This document shows positions 34,636 through 46,800 of a stretch of 64,000 nucleotides of DNA, piece by piece. Under the pieces are notes generated by a model. The model ran no database searches, was not told the origin of the DNA, and saw only the letters and a program-made list of their open reading frames with translations. This DNA comes from Alitta virens (taxonomy: Eukaryota; Annelida; Polychaeta; Phyllodocida; Nereididae), in the NCBI GenBank assembly GCA_932294295.1, contig OW028580.1, positions 14,325,102-14,389,101 of the forward strand, in the 5' to 3' direction. A program made the position numbers and the translations under genes. The stretch's first letter is position 1, and each line of letters opens with the position of its first letter.

Positions 34636-35117
34636 GAAAAAAATTATATCTAGGTTCGACTGTACCTATAAAGAATGGATGTGGAGATATAAATAAAAAT
34701 AAAAATAATTATCTTTTAATGTAATATTCAGGATATCCGCGTGTATTGTATGTGATTGTACATGGTCAAATGAACTTTTACAAAGTACATAATGCACTCA
34801 TTTCAAATAGTTATAATCATATGACTAATACAACATCCTTTAAATATAACTGTTATTGACCTGAGAGAGGTCGATTTTATTTTTAAGCAATGAGCATATT
34901 CAGTTTAAATTGAAACCGGTATATTTCAGGCGATTAAACTCACACTGACCGAAATAAGCTGGTTATTGACCTGGATTTTATTTTTGTGTCACAAATACGT
35001 GTTTTGATGATTTAAGTATTTAAGTTTAAGTGAGAGTTCATCATTGGCAGTTTTAAGGCAGGGTTGTCAACTTCATTTTAAGGCTTGTGAACACCATTGG
35101 AATATTTTTACATTAAA

Positions 35118-35211
35118 ATGGAATCGATTTCTCTGGAAGGAAAAACAGCAATTATCACAGGGGCCAACTCAGGAATTGGCAAGGAGGTTGCCCGTGAACT
35201 TGCTAAGATAG
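35118..35211 (+). CDS. SDR(+) exon 1: Rossmann glycine motif
   Basis: ATG at 35118 in CATTAAAATGG, 31 codons plus one base, donor GTAAAT. Near identical in layout to exon 1 of the minus-strand paralog. Confidence 0.8.
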
Positions 35212-38200
35212 GTAAATAGTCAATTGACATGTTTTATTGATCATAAACATTCATATTAATATATATATACATAGAAAGAAGTTATAACTGAATATATAAA
35301 CTTGTTGCATGGTTGAATACATTCATTAATATGCAGTGGGAAATTTTGATATTAGTATTTTATTATTATTATGTTTATTCGTACTATGACAATCATGTAC
35401 AAAGAATTTAAGGTATGAAAATACTTTAAATTTAGACTTACAACTTTTGATATGATTTTATATTTACAATGATGAATCTTGAAATTATACAAAACATTTG
35501 ATATGATTATTGATGCTTTGGTTTTTAATTAATTATCTGTAGTTTTGCATGCTTGAATAGTGTAGTTTTTTTGTGTGCTTGTGTATATTTTATTTGTCTG
35601 TCTCGTTTCTCAATTTGCTCTCTCTGTTTTTGTTATTTATTTCCTCTTCTTTATTTTCTTCTATCCCCCTCCCCTCAAATTTGCAGTGTGAGTGTGATGA
35701 CATGTCACTAAATACACAACAAACACCGACCCATTTTCCTGCACGAATGTAAGTAATATCATCAGGTCTCTGAATCATGCCCTATGTATAATTTTACATC
35801 AAATGAAAATATAGAAGACGTCTGAACTCAGTTGCTAGGTCCAAGTTCCTACATAGTTCCTTCATAGTTCCTAGATAGTTCCCAGATAGTTCCTACATAG
35901 TTCTTAGTTCCTAGATAGGTTATACATGTTACTTAGTTCCTAGATAGTTCATACTTAGTTCATGTACTTAGTTCATGTACTTAGTTCTAAGTTACTTCCT
36001 AGCTATAGTACCTAGTTCCGACATAGTTCCTAGTTAGTTCCTAGACACTTCCTTAATAACTAGTCTAGATATCACTCAAAAGTTAGACATTTATGTCATA
36101 TTTTCCATCGTAAAAGAACATTCTCTGACATACAAATGTCTATGAACTGGATAGTACGGTGACTGGGAGGGGACATGGACTTTTTTTTTAATCTCCTGCC
36201 AACGAGATAATATCTCGTTCTAACGAGATAACATCTTGTCCCAACGAAAAACTATCTTGTCCAAACGAGAACAACTTAGTTTTTAGTTAGCACAAGATAC
36301 TATATTATTTCATTACGAGATGTTATTTCGTTAGAATGAGATATTATTTCATTCAAACGAGATAGTATCTCGTTTTAACTAGATAGTTTCTCGTTAAAAC
36401 CAAATAATATCTAGCTAGAAGGAGATAGTATCTCGTTAGAACGATTTACTTTCTCGTTAGAACACTTTACTTTCTCGATTAAATGAGATATTATCTCGTT
36501 GTAACGAGATGTAAAAAAAAATGTCGACTTCCCCTCCCAGCCACCGTAGGATAGTTATCTTTGCATTAACAATTAATGTTTGGTAGACGTCAGTTGCTAA
36601 GTGAATAGGCCATCCAATGAATAGACCATCATCTACATGTGGTCGCTGTATACAGGTGAACGTTGTGGCAGGTCTGATTAAGACAAAAGCAAAAGCCATC
36701 ACAATGATAACACTAACTCACCGGCATACAGGTTTTTGACAAACGACAAAGCTGTCTTTGTAATAAGCTTCTGGTAAATTGCTGGCATCCTTGCCTGTGT
36801 TTCCTGCATGCCAGTTTCCTTGTGAGTGTTTTTCTTACAGAAGAGCTTGCTTTGTTACAAATAGACTCATGCTGAAGGCTTTTTCTTTCTGATCTAGCAA
36901 ATGTAGCGCAAATGATATATTGTTACCAGCATGATGCCATCCTATGTAGGGTCCTGTTTTTCATTCATGTAATCTGACAGTGTCCTACATAATACACAGA
37001 TGTGCTTTAATCAGAATAATTGCAAGGATACATGATATTTACATGTGAGTGTGATTACAAAAGTTGGTCATGCATGTATGGGAACACATTAGGGTTGCCT
37101 ATTGAGGGTAGGGTGGGGGTCTAGCTCAGTGGTAGCATGCTAGGCCTCCAACCACTGGGTCCAAGGTTCGACTCCGGTCGAGCCTAAGTTGGATGGCTGT
37201 TTCATCCATCATCTCATTGTCATTGTCCCCGCCTGTCATAATTAGCCCATCAGGTGCAGAAATTCAGGATGTAAAGCCCTACTCTACCCACCAGCACCGA
37301 TTCAGGGTAGCCCCCCCCCCCCCCCCAAAAAAAAGATACTTATTGCAACTACTTACAACAATATAAGGGAAATCCTTTGATTTTTATTTAAAAAATAGTA
37401 GCTTTTTACAACTATACTTACATAAAAGTAAAAATATAACATTGAACAAAAATGTCTAATTCAAAAATGGTTATCAACAACAATAATAACAACAAATTCA
37501 TAACAATTAATTAAATATATAATATTATATATGGGAGATATAAGTACCGATTTAAAGTCTTACTATCATAATTCCATACCCGCAATATCATAAATTTACA
37601 GCTGTAGTTGTTGAGGTAATAATGGATCATAATAGAGAAACGTTGATTAACTCAACAACAACTGAATGCTGTGATTTCAGCTGCAAGCAATACTCAACCA
37701 TACATAAATACCGTACAGTTCGATCCTAAACAAATGTCCCTTCAGCCCTTATAGTAGTGGAAATTAGGTTTTGCACACCAGATACTCATCCTAATCAAAG
37801 TTGTTTATATGACCCCCCCCCCCCCTCAAAAAAAAAGAGTTGGTAATCATCTATGCTGAGGCAAACTAGAGCAATCTAATTGGATAAATTTCCACGTAGA
37901 AACTTCATAGAAACTGTGTACATATTAGAAATATGGTGAAAAATGAAATATTTATCAGAATTAAATATCAAAATTGTTTAGATAAACAGTTCTCTTCTGC
38001 AAATATATATTTTTTAATTTGTATTCAATAGTTGTGCAGAAACTATTTTCCACTACTGCAAATGGGGTTGTCTTAATAGTGATGTGGTCTTAGAGTAGAA
38101 GCCCAGGACTTCTGAAACCTAATCAGCCTTAAGGCCAACTAATTCTTCACTGATTGTCCAAAGTTTTGCAGCGAGTTCAGGATCAGTTGCGTGAGGTTTT

Positions 38201-41200
38201 GCAGGTTTTTCTCGGCATCCACTGCAATTAGAAAAACACAAGTCAGAGGACATTGTAGACTGCCAATGAGGAAAACTTCTAAGGACAAATTCTTGGGACA
38301 CATTTGCACGAAACATTTGCATTCGGTGCTGTTTGGTTTCACAGAGAATCTCCGGCCTGTGCTGTTTCTTCAGTGCTGTAAATGAACTGAGTGGAATTTC
38401 TTTTTTCGTAACAACACCACTATTCACTGCTGTAAAAATTCAGAACAAGTTAAAAATTGTAATCCGAAAGTACAGAGTTGTCTAAGATCTGATTGAGTAA
38501 AATTATTATTATTTTATTTTTGGAAGGGGGGGGGGAGGTAATTATTTTCATATAGTGCACTGCACTCTGTTAGGTGGACGTATAATTATCAATTTAGCAT
38601 CACCAGTGTTTATTGATTTTGCAATCTCATGTGATAAAATCATTAAGCTTGTATAAAAAGTATGATAGAATTAATTGGATATTTAATAAAAAATACTGAC
38701 CAGGTGACTGTATGCAAATGATAAAAGATCAAATGATAATATACAGTTGGGCCTAAAAGTTTGTGTACGTGTATCTTAGCAGAATACAGTTCATTTCTAT
38801 TTCTAAATTTGTTGTCATAAATAAACAATTCTAACAAAAATTCCTTTATTTCTATCAAATCATTTAACTTTTTTGCACTTGGATTAATTTATATGAACAA
38901 TTTCATTATTTCATGCATTTTAACGTCTACACCTGAACCAGTAACATGATAGATATAAATTGACAAGACAGCTAGACAGACAGCTAGACAGATAGCTAGA
39001 CAGATAGCTAGACAGTCAGCTAGGCAGACAGCTGGACAAACAGCTAGACAGACAGCTAGGCAGACAGACAGATAAAGACATTGATTTACTCAAAAAGACA
39101 CAATTCATATACAAACATTAATTGAAACAAACGTGGACAAATACACGCACAAATACATTTAAAAATAAAACGACACTACAAGTAAAGGGATAGTGTTTAG
39201 TAGATAATATTATTCTCTGTGTGTGAGAGGCCTCTCTAAGGTCTTATTAAAGCCCCGGTCTCACATAGCCGGTTTTGCCGTAGTGAACCCGTAGTATTCC
39301 ATAACGTTTATGCAACAGCTTCTACGGGTTCTACGGGTAATCCGCCGACTTTTTGGACACCCGGGAGTTTGCCACGGGTGAGCCATGCAAGCATGGCTCT
39401 TTCGGCTACCGGGCCCGAGTTTCCCGGCTTGGCCACGAGTCCCAGGTGTTACCCGACGGGTATCGCCGGGTATCCATGGGTAGCCGTCGGTTTGGAGCCG
39501 GGAAGCGCGTTACGTAACCGTTATGTAATACTACGGGTTCACTACGGGAAAACCGGCTATGTGAGACCGGGGCTTGAAGATCAGACAAATGACAACTTAC
39601 TTGTAGTATTTTCCTGAGTCTGTAGCTAGTTTAGGATCAATACAACAGTACAAAGTGGTCCTAGATCCTTGGTCGGGGGATTTAGCCAAGAAAGGACAGA
39701 GGCAATAGATGATGTTGATGAGGCTGCATCTCCCCATCCTACTGGCAATATTTGTCTTGACAAACCCTGGGTGCAGGGCATAAGCAGTTACCCCTGTACC
39801 TGTAAAATTAAATTCACATTTACATAAATAATTTATAGGAGGATTATCTCCTCAAGCATGGATATAAGTCTAAGTTTTTTGTTTTTTGTTTTTTTTAACT
39901 TACAACAAACATAAAATATTAGGAGAGATATATATATATGTCACTTTCAGTCTCAGTTAACCGTGCTCACTTGGATACTGTCAGATCCCAAGTGAAAAGT
40001 TTCTGTTATTGATATCCATCTTTTAGTCTCTGAACTACTAGGCGATGAAAGGTTTGCATGCTGTCTAGATTGCAGTATTTATATTTGGTCTCTCTTTAGC
40101 TGCATACACTTGTTTTTTGGTGTTATTTTTCACCTTTTGCTTTCATAATACTGTGTAACGCACCAGACAAATGTCACCTTTTTCTAAATCTATCAGAAGT
40201 ACATTGTGTTAAACAGTTCACTTCAGATGGCATTCATAACAGTTGAAGAGCACTCTGCAGCTAAATTTTGCTACTGTCAGATTTAGCAAAGGTTATCCAC
40301 AGTTGGCCACTATAAACATGCAACTGTAGCCAATAGCCTTTTTTAAGCAAATAAGCCAAGACTGCATACCAGGAGCTTTGCAAGCCTTGATAACATGCAC
40401 TGAGTTTGGTATTTCAAAGAGCTACAAGTCTTTGTAAATTTGGATATGGAAATTCAGCAATGAAGCTTGCACCATTTACAAAGACCAATATCAAGAGTTA
40501 AAGAATGTGCAAAATTGTACTGACTAAAAGCTATGTTGTACTTACACATGGTTCTTAATAAAGATTTTAAAATCTATAAATTGATATTTTGAATTTGCTT
40601 TTGATGCATTCGCCTCATGAGTGGGGCTTTTTTCTGACCAAGCATAGTTACTGGTTTACCAGAGACACTGTAGAAGGTTTTTAACTCATACATAATCCAG
40701 AAGAAGAAGAAGTCCACCCCTTTAAAAAGTGCCAATACATTCACTAGAAACTAATTGTTCATAATTCAGTTTATGGCCAGCTGGGGGATCATCATCTAAG
40801 GCTAATCAATGCTATAAAGGGAAAACAAAGTGACCAATGAAATAAAATTGTGTGGAATTATACATTTGGGATGTCAGCGATAGGTAGGTAACGTAGGTAG
40901 GTAGGTAGGTGGTAAGGCAGTTAGGTAGGTAGGTGGGTGGGTAAGGCAGGTAGGTACAGTTAGTTCCATTAAAACAACCTGTCAAATTTTGCCTAGACAA
41001 CTTCTGCCATACAATGCTACCTGCCACTAAACGGAACTGTCTGGCTATAGCTGGCTCCTCAAGTCGGATCTAAAAGTACATGCAACACCATTTGGTGCAT
41101 AAGTAAAGAGTTACGCATATATGTAATTTTTTGTTGAAAAGATGCATGTCTATGTTACATGCATAAATATGATATATTAGATACATTTCTGACATATACC

Positions 41201-43782
41201 AAGGTTTATATTTTTTCAGTGGTGGTAGGTGTAAGCCGACTATAAGCTAGGAGTAGACAGAAGCGGCTGGCTTTAGCCAGTTACAGTTTTAGCCAGGAAT
41301 AGGTTGCTACAACTGCCTAGAGTCAACCTTATTTTTTGAAAATAGCCATAGCTAGGTAAGGCAGGTGGGCGTAGGGTATTGGGTGTTGTCAGAATTTAAG
41401 GTTCTAGCAGATGTTCATCTCAGTGGCTGGTTGTTTAAAGTTCCCTTTCCATTTCTCTCACCTTTGAGCCTATTTGCCAGTTCCACTGTGAACAAAATGT
41501 TGGCAGTTTTGCTTCTGCTGACTGCTGTAAAACTTGACCAGTCTTGTGTCGACTGAAAATCATCAAAATCTATAGGTCCATACATGTGACCTGTAACAAA
41601 TTAATCACAGCTATTAAACCATTGTATACACTAAATAAACTTATTCAAAAGAGGCACAGTGTTTATTATGTAAGTTGTATTGATGATTGTATATTGAAGT
41701 AATATGGAGTTTTAGACATTTAAACTATGTCTAGAATTGCTGTTACCACAGCTATTTTTCCATAACAGGTTAATCAATTTTAACTAACAAATCAATCAGT
41801 CTTGATCATTTTCATGTGTTTGATTGGCCAAAATGACTATCATTTTACATGACCTTGCCTAAGACTAATTAACTTGTTAGAAAACAAATGTCAAGCCTAA
41901 TAACTTGTTTGTAAAGAAAGAATAGCTATGTGGGCCAGTTGTTCCAGACACTGTCAAAAACCCAGAATCTTATACAGAAGATTTGCAGTTTAAAAACACC
42001 TCAAAACTGCCTTAATGTTGGACTTTATAGCTTTAAAGCCAATTTGAGAACAAGCTCAATTGATGGTGCCCCAAAACGAGCAATCACCCCCAAGATTCTA
42101 CCCCAGGCAATGCTTCACAAGACAATCAAACATTTTAATTACCTTCCGCAGCCACATTGACAATCCGGGATGGAGCACTCGCTTTCAGTTTGTCCAAAAG
42201 AAGATTCGTCAAGAGAAAATGACCTGAAGACAAGAAATGGAGCTGAAAATTGTTGGCTGCCATGACAACCGGAAGTTTGATTACTTCCGGCAAGAGGAAG
42301 CTATTTTTAGTTGTTAGTCTTGTGAAATTGTGACTGTACTTAAAGCGACTTAGAGAGAATGTCACTACAATTCTAGCTTTTTCTTTGAAATGTTCCAGAA
42401 GAACACAGCATAATGTTCAAAAACGTCAGGTTTACTTCGATTGTATTGTCAATTAAAAATATACAATACGAAAAAAATTCAAATAAACAAACAAATGGAA
42501 AAAGTGCAGTATAGCGGACCCAGATTTATGACCATATTTAACGAGCCTCATTGCAAGGCCTATGACGTCAAAAAGCTTGAAAGCAATGTATGATGTCACA
42601 AACTAAGTAGTTATGATGGCGGTTTTCCTATTCACGGTAGAGACAGAGTTTATTTTTTACTTTTTCATGGGGGCTGCTGCCCCCAGTCCCCCGCTATTCT
42701 ACACCAAACGTTATTTTAATTTTGCTAGAACTTCAAACTTGTGAATTATTTTATAAAATTAAATTTTTTTAACATATGTTTAATGGACACCAAATTAGGG
42801 CATAAATTTGGGTCCGCTATACTGCACTAAACCCTAACAAATAAACAAAATATCAGCTTGATGTAATATTGTACTAATAGTGGATGGTGATGAGTCCAAT
42901 ATTAAGTTTTGTGGGATGAGGAAAATTATATGGTTAATGATGACTCAGTGCCCAGTGAGCATTAATCGGCCCAATGTTGGCATAATGTTGGCATGCTGTC
43001 ACTTCATGCGCTAAGAATTACTTACCTAAATGGTTGACCCCCATGTGTGCTTCAAAGCCTTCCTCAGTCTCTTCTCTGGTTGGGGTATAAACTGCAGCAT
43101 TGTTGACCAGGATATCCAGACGGTCTTGCTCTATAATTAATATTAACAAGATTTTATAGATTAATAAACAAATCGTGTAATAAATCTGTTAGGAACAGTG
43201 TAGAAAGGCATGACAATTGAACCATGGACAGGTCACATAGTTTTGCAGAAAAACAATATAATTGACTGATGAATTAAATGCGGATGCACTGAAAGAAATC
43301 CTTTATATAATATTTATATAGATGTGTAAATCACTTCATATTATGTAATATCATATACTTATAATATTTTCAGATATATGTCAATAAGAATGATATGTAA
43401 ATCCCATCCATAAGAGCATCTGTTCTGATGGCCACCTCACAATTAAGAATACCGGATTATGGACCCAAAAATGTTCTTCCCATGCTGTAAAACATGTTAT
43501 TTTGACCATGCTGGCCCCATATGTTGCTTGCACTTTTTCTGGGACATGATTGAAAAAATAAAACACAATTTGAAATGCCTTAATTTGCAAACCCTCAATA
43601 CAGAAAACCTCACCATAAAGATTCCATCTCAGTTTCAGTCAACCTCAGTATTAAGACCAAATCATGATTGAGATTACATAATACAAAATTAGTAAATATA
43701 TATATATATTTGTAATTGACAGTACTTGGAAAGTCCAATAGCAGAAGCAATCAATTCATAGATTCTTATTTCAATCTATCTG

Positions 43783-43827
<45 letters not shown>

Positions 43828-46800
43828 TTATTTATCTATCAATCTGTCTATCTGTCTATCTATCTATCTATCTATGCACTTACCAGCACTGAATTTCTCT
43901 GCGAATTCCCTGACAGACTGTAGAGAATTGAGGTCCAGTTTCATGCAAATTATTTGTTCATCTTTGATGCTGTCATCTTCCAGAATGTCTGATTTGGCAG
44001 CCAAAGCTTTTTCTTCACTGCGACAAGCCATAATCACTTTACATCCTAAAATAGATTTGAAAATAAAGGATATATTAAATCGTGTTGATTTATTTCTGGA
44101 AAATAAAGAGATAGATATTTCCACATTTATTCTTTAATAACAAAAATACATAAATATTTATTGTAGAATTTATTCATTTTAATATAAAGGACATTTAGAT
44201 AAAAATTAGCGATCAAGGTTAACAAAAATAAAAGACATTAGTATATCAAATATTTGATAAATAAATAAAAATTAAAATCACAATAAATCAAGCTTTGATT
44301 TTTTTTAAATAAAGGAGATAAATATTTCCAGGTTAATTTCTTGAAAACAAAGTACACAAATATTTTACGATTTATTTATTTGAAGATAAAGGACATAAAT
44401 AAATCAAAATAAAGGACATATCAAATTCAAGATAATAATTAATTTAAATGAAGGATATAGATATATTTCTAAAAACTTGTGTGAATATATCAAGTTCACG
44501 AAGCAAATGTATATATCAGACCTATACCTCTCCTAGCTAGACCAGCGACAGTGGGTTTGCCTATTCCTGTATTGGCTCCTGTGACGATTGCCGTTTTTCC
44601 TTCAAGTGTAATTTCCATGGTTGCTTTCAATTACTGCAAACAAGTGCATATATATATATATATATATATACATAGTCAAATCAATCAATCAATCAATCAG
44701 TCAATAAGTCAGTCGGTTAAAAATTAATCTTATCTTACCAATCAAATTATCCATTATCTTATCTTATGTTATCTTATTAAATGTTATCTTACTAAATCTT
44801 ATCTTATTAAATCTTATCTTGTCTTATCTCATCTTCAAAACAAGACTTGTCTTATCTTATCTTATTAAATCTTATCTTACCTTGTCTTATTTTATCTTCA
44901 AAACAAGACTTGTCTTATGTTAACTTATCTTATCTTATCTTTACGGTGAGGATGCTGTTCGAAAAGTGGATGCTATTGATTATTTGGGTTTGAAAATTGA
45001 TCAAAACCTACTTTGGCATGATTATGTTAACAAATTGTGTAAAGACCTCAATACTAAATTATACATGTTATCAAGAATGAAGTGTTATGTACCCTATAAA
45101 TCCCTTATTCAAGTTTACCAAGCCTCTATTCAAACCAAGATTGATTATGCCATCACTGTGTGGGGCTATACCAGTAAATGTAACATTGATAAAATTCAAC
45201 ATATGCAGAATAGAGCAGCTAGAATCATATGTAACAACTATGATTTTATTAATACCAGAGGAATATCACTAGTCAGACGATTGAATTTTTTAAATGTTTC
45301 ACAGAGACGTGATTACTTTATGTCAGTCTTAGTTTTTAAATCTATTCATGGGCTGGCTCCCCATTATTTATGTGATGACATCACTATGCAAAAGGAAGTC
45401 TCCAGTTGCAATACGAGAAATTTTAATGAAAATGATGTACATATACCATATACTAATTCTCTTTTTAGCAGCAATGCTTTTACTGTTAGAGGTCCCATTA
45501 TATGGCACGATCTTCCCAGTGATGTCAAATGTTGTGATAACATTAATGTTTTTAAAGCCAAATGTAAAGCCTATTTTATCAATGTTTTGTACTAATCAAC
45601 TGCATACCAGTCCTTTTAATTACTTTATTTTTATTATTCTATTTTTAACTCTTTAAATGTCAATATCAGGGCCGTATTGAAAAACAGTTTTTATACTGAA
45701 TATGTTACCCTGTATAAATATATTTTATAAATAAATAAATCTTATTTTATCAACAAAGCAAATTGATGAAAACATACATGTGCATGTATATGCAGTAAAT
45801 AATTGTATTATTCATATTGACATGTTTAATGCATATGTATAATATTATGACATGTCGAATAGTCTACAATATATAGACCCTATATAAGTTATACTATTAT
45901 TATTACCTTATATAAAATATGTTGCACATGTATATTGATTTAATATGCATACATATTTCCTGCAGTAAAGATAGGAAAATTAATATATAATCCTTCCTTA
46001 CATTCAATACTGTTTCCAACAGGTGTATCTTCATATGTATGTGAACAAATATTATACCAGCTAAAACTGTGCAGTTGCTTTTATATTTTATACTGCAGGC
46101 AAGCCTCTGTAAAGTTGCATCATACTGCGTTATAAATTAGCATAACATATTAAATTGCCTCTTATATAGTCTAAAAATAGCAATGTTACTCCCTGTCACA
46201 TAAATGTTAGTCATAGCTTTACGTGTAAAACTCTTATTGATGCATGCACTGCAGCTACACCTGGGGTATTTTCAATGACCTAAAAGCACTCAGGTGCAAA
46301 AAGTATGTTTCTACTATAGTTTTGCAAAGCACTGTAGCGTAGAGACTTGTCAGAGCCCAAAATATCTAAAAATAAAACTTAGTAATACACATTTGCATAT
46401 GTGTGGGCAATTATACTAAAGAATGACGTGTCTATGGAAAAAATCATTTATATTGTTAGTTATTTTGTGTTTTTATCAATAATATTAGGTGTAATATTTT
46501 GTATAACTATCAATAAGAAATATTTTTAAATCTTCACCTTTAATTTCCAGGCATTCGTGTTTGAATATGATATAAATGAAACGAGTAATTTCATTAACAT
46601 CTAATATCTGCCTTTAAAACCTTAAAAAATGAAGAAAAAACTAATAATTGAAACATATTCATTTAAAGAAACTGCATATTAATATAAAAATATCATCACA
46701 TGTGTCTTCAAATTAAAGAGAGAAAAAGGACTACAATAGAGTGGGAGAAAAAGGACTAAACAAATAGAGAGAGAGAAAAAGGACTAAACAAAGAGAGAAA

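Noticed and set aside
39369..39617. 82-codon GC-rich ORF
   Set aside because: Lies within a palindromic MITE; both strands are open because of the palindrome.
45087..45656. Alternative ORFs of 61 to 102 codons in the LINE fragment
   Set aside because: Shadow frames of the reverse transcriptase reading frame.
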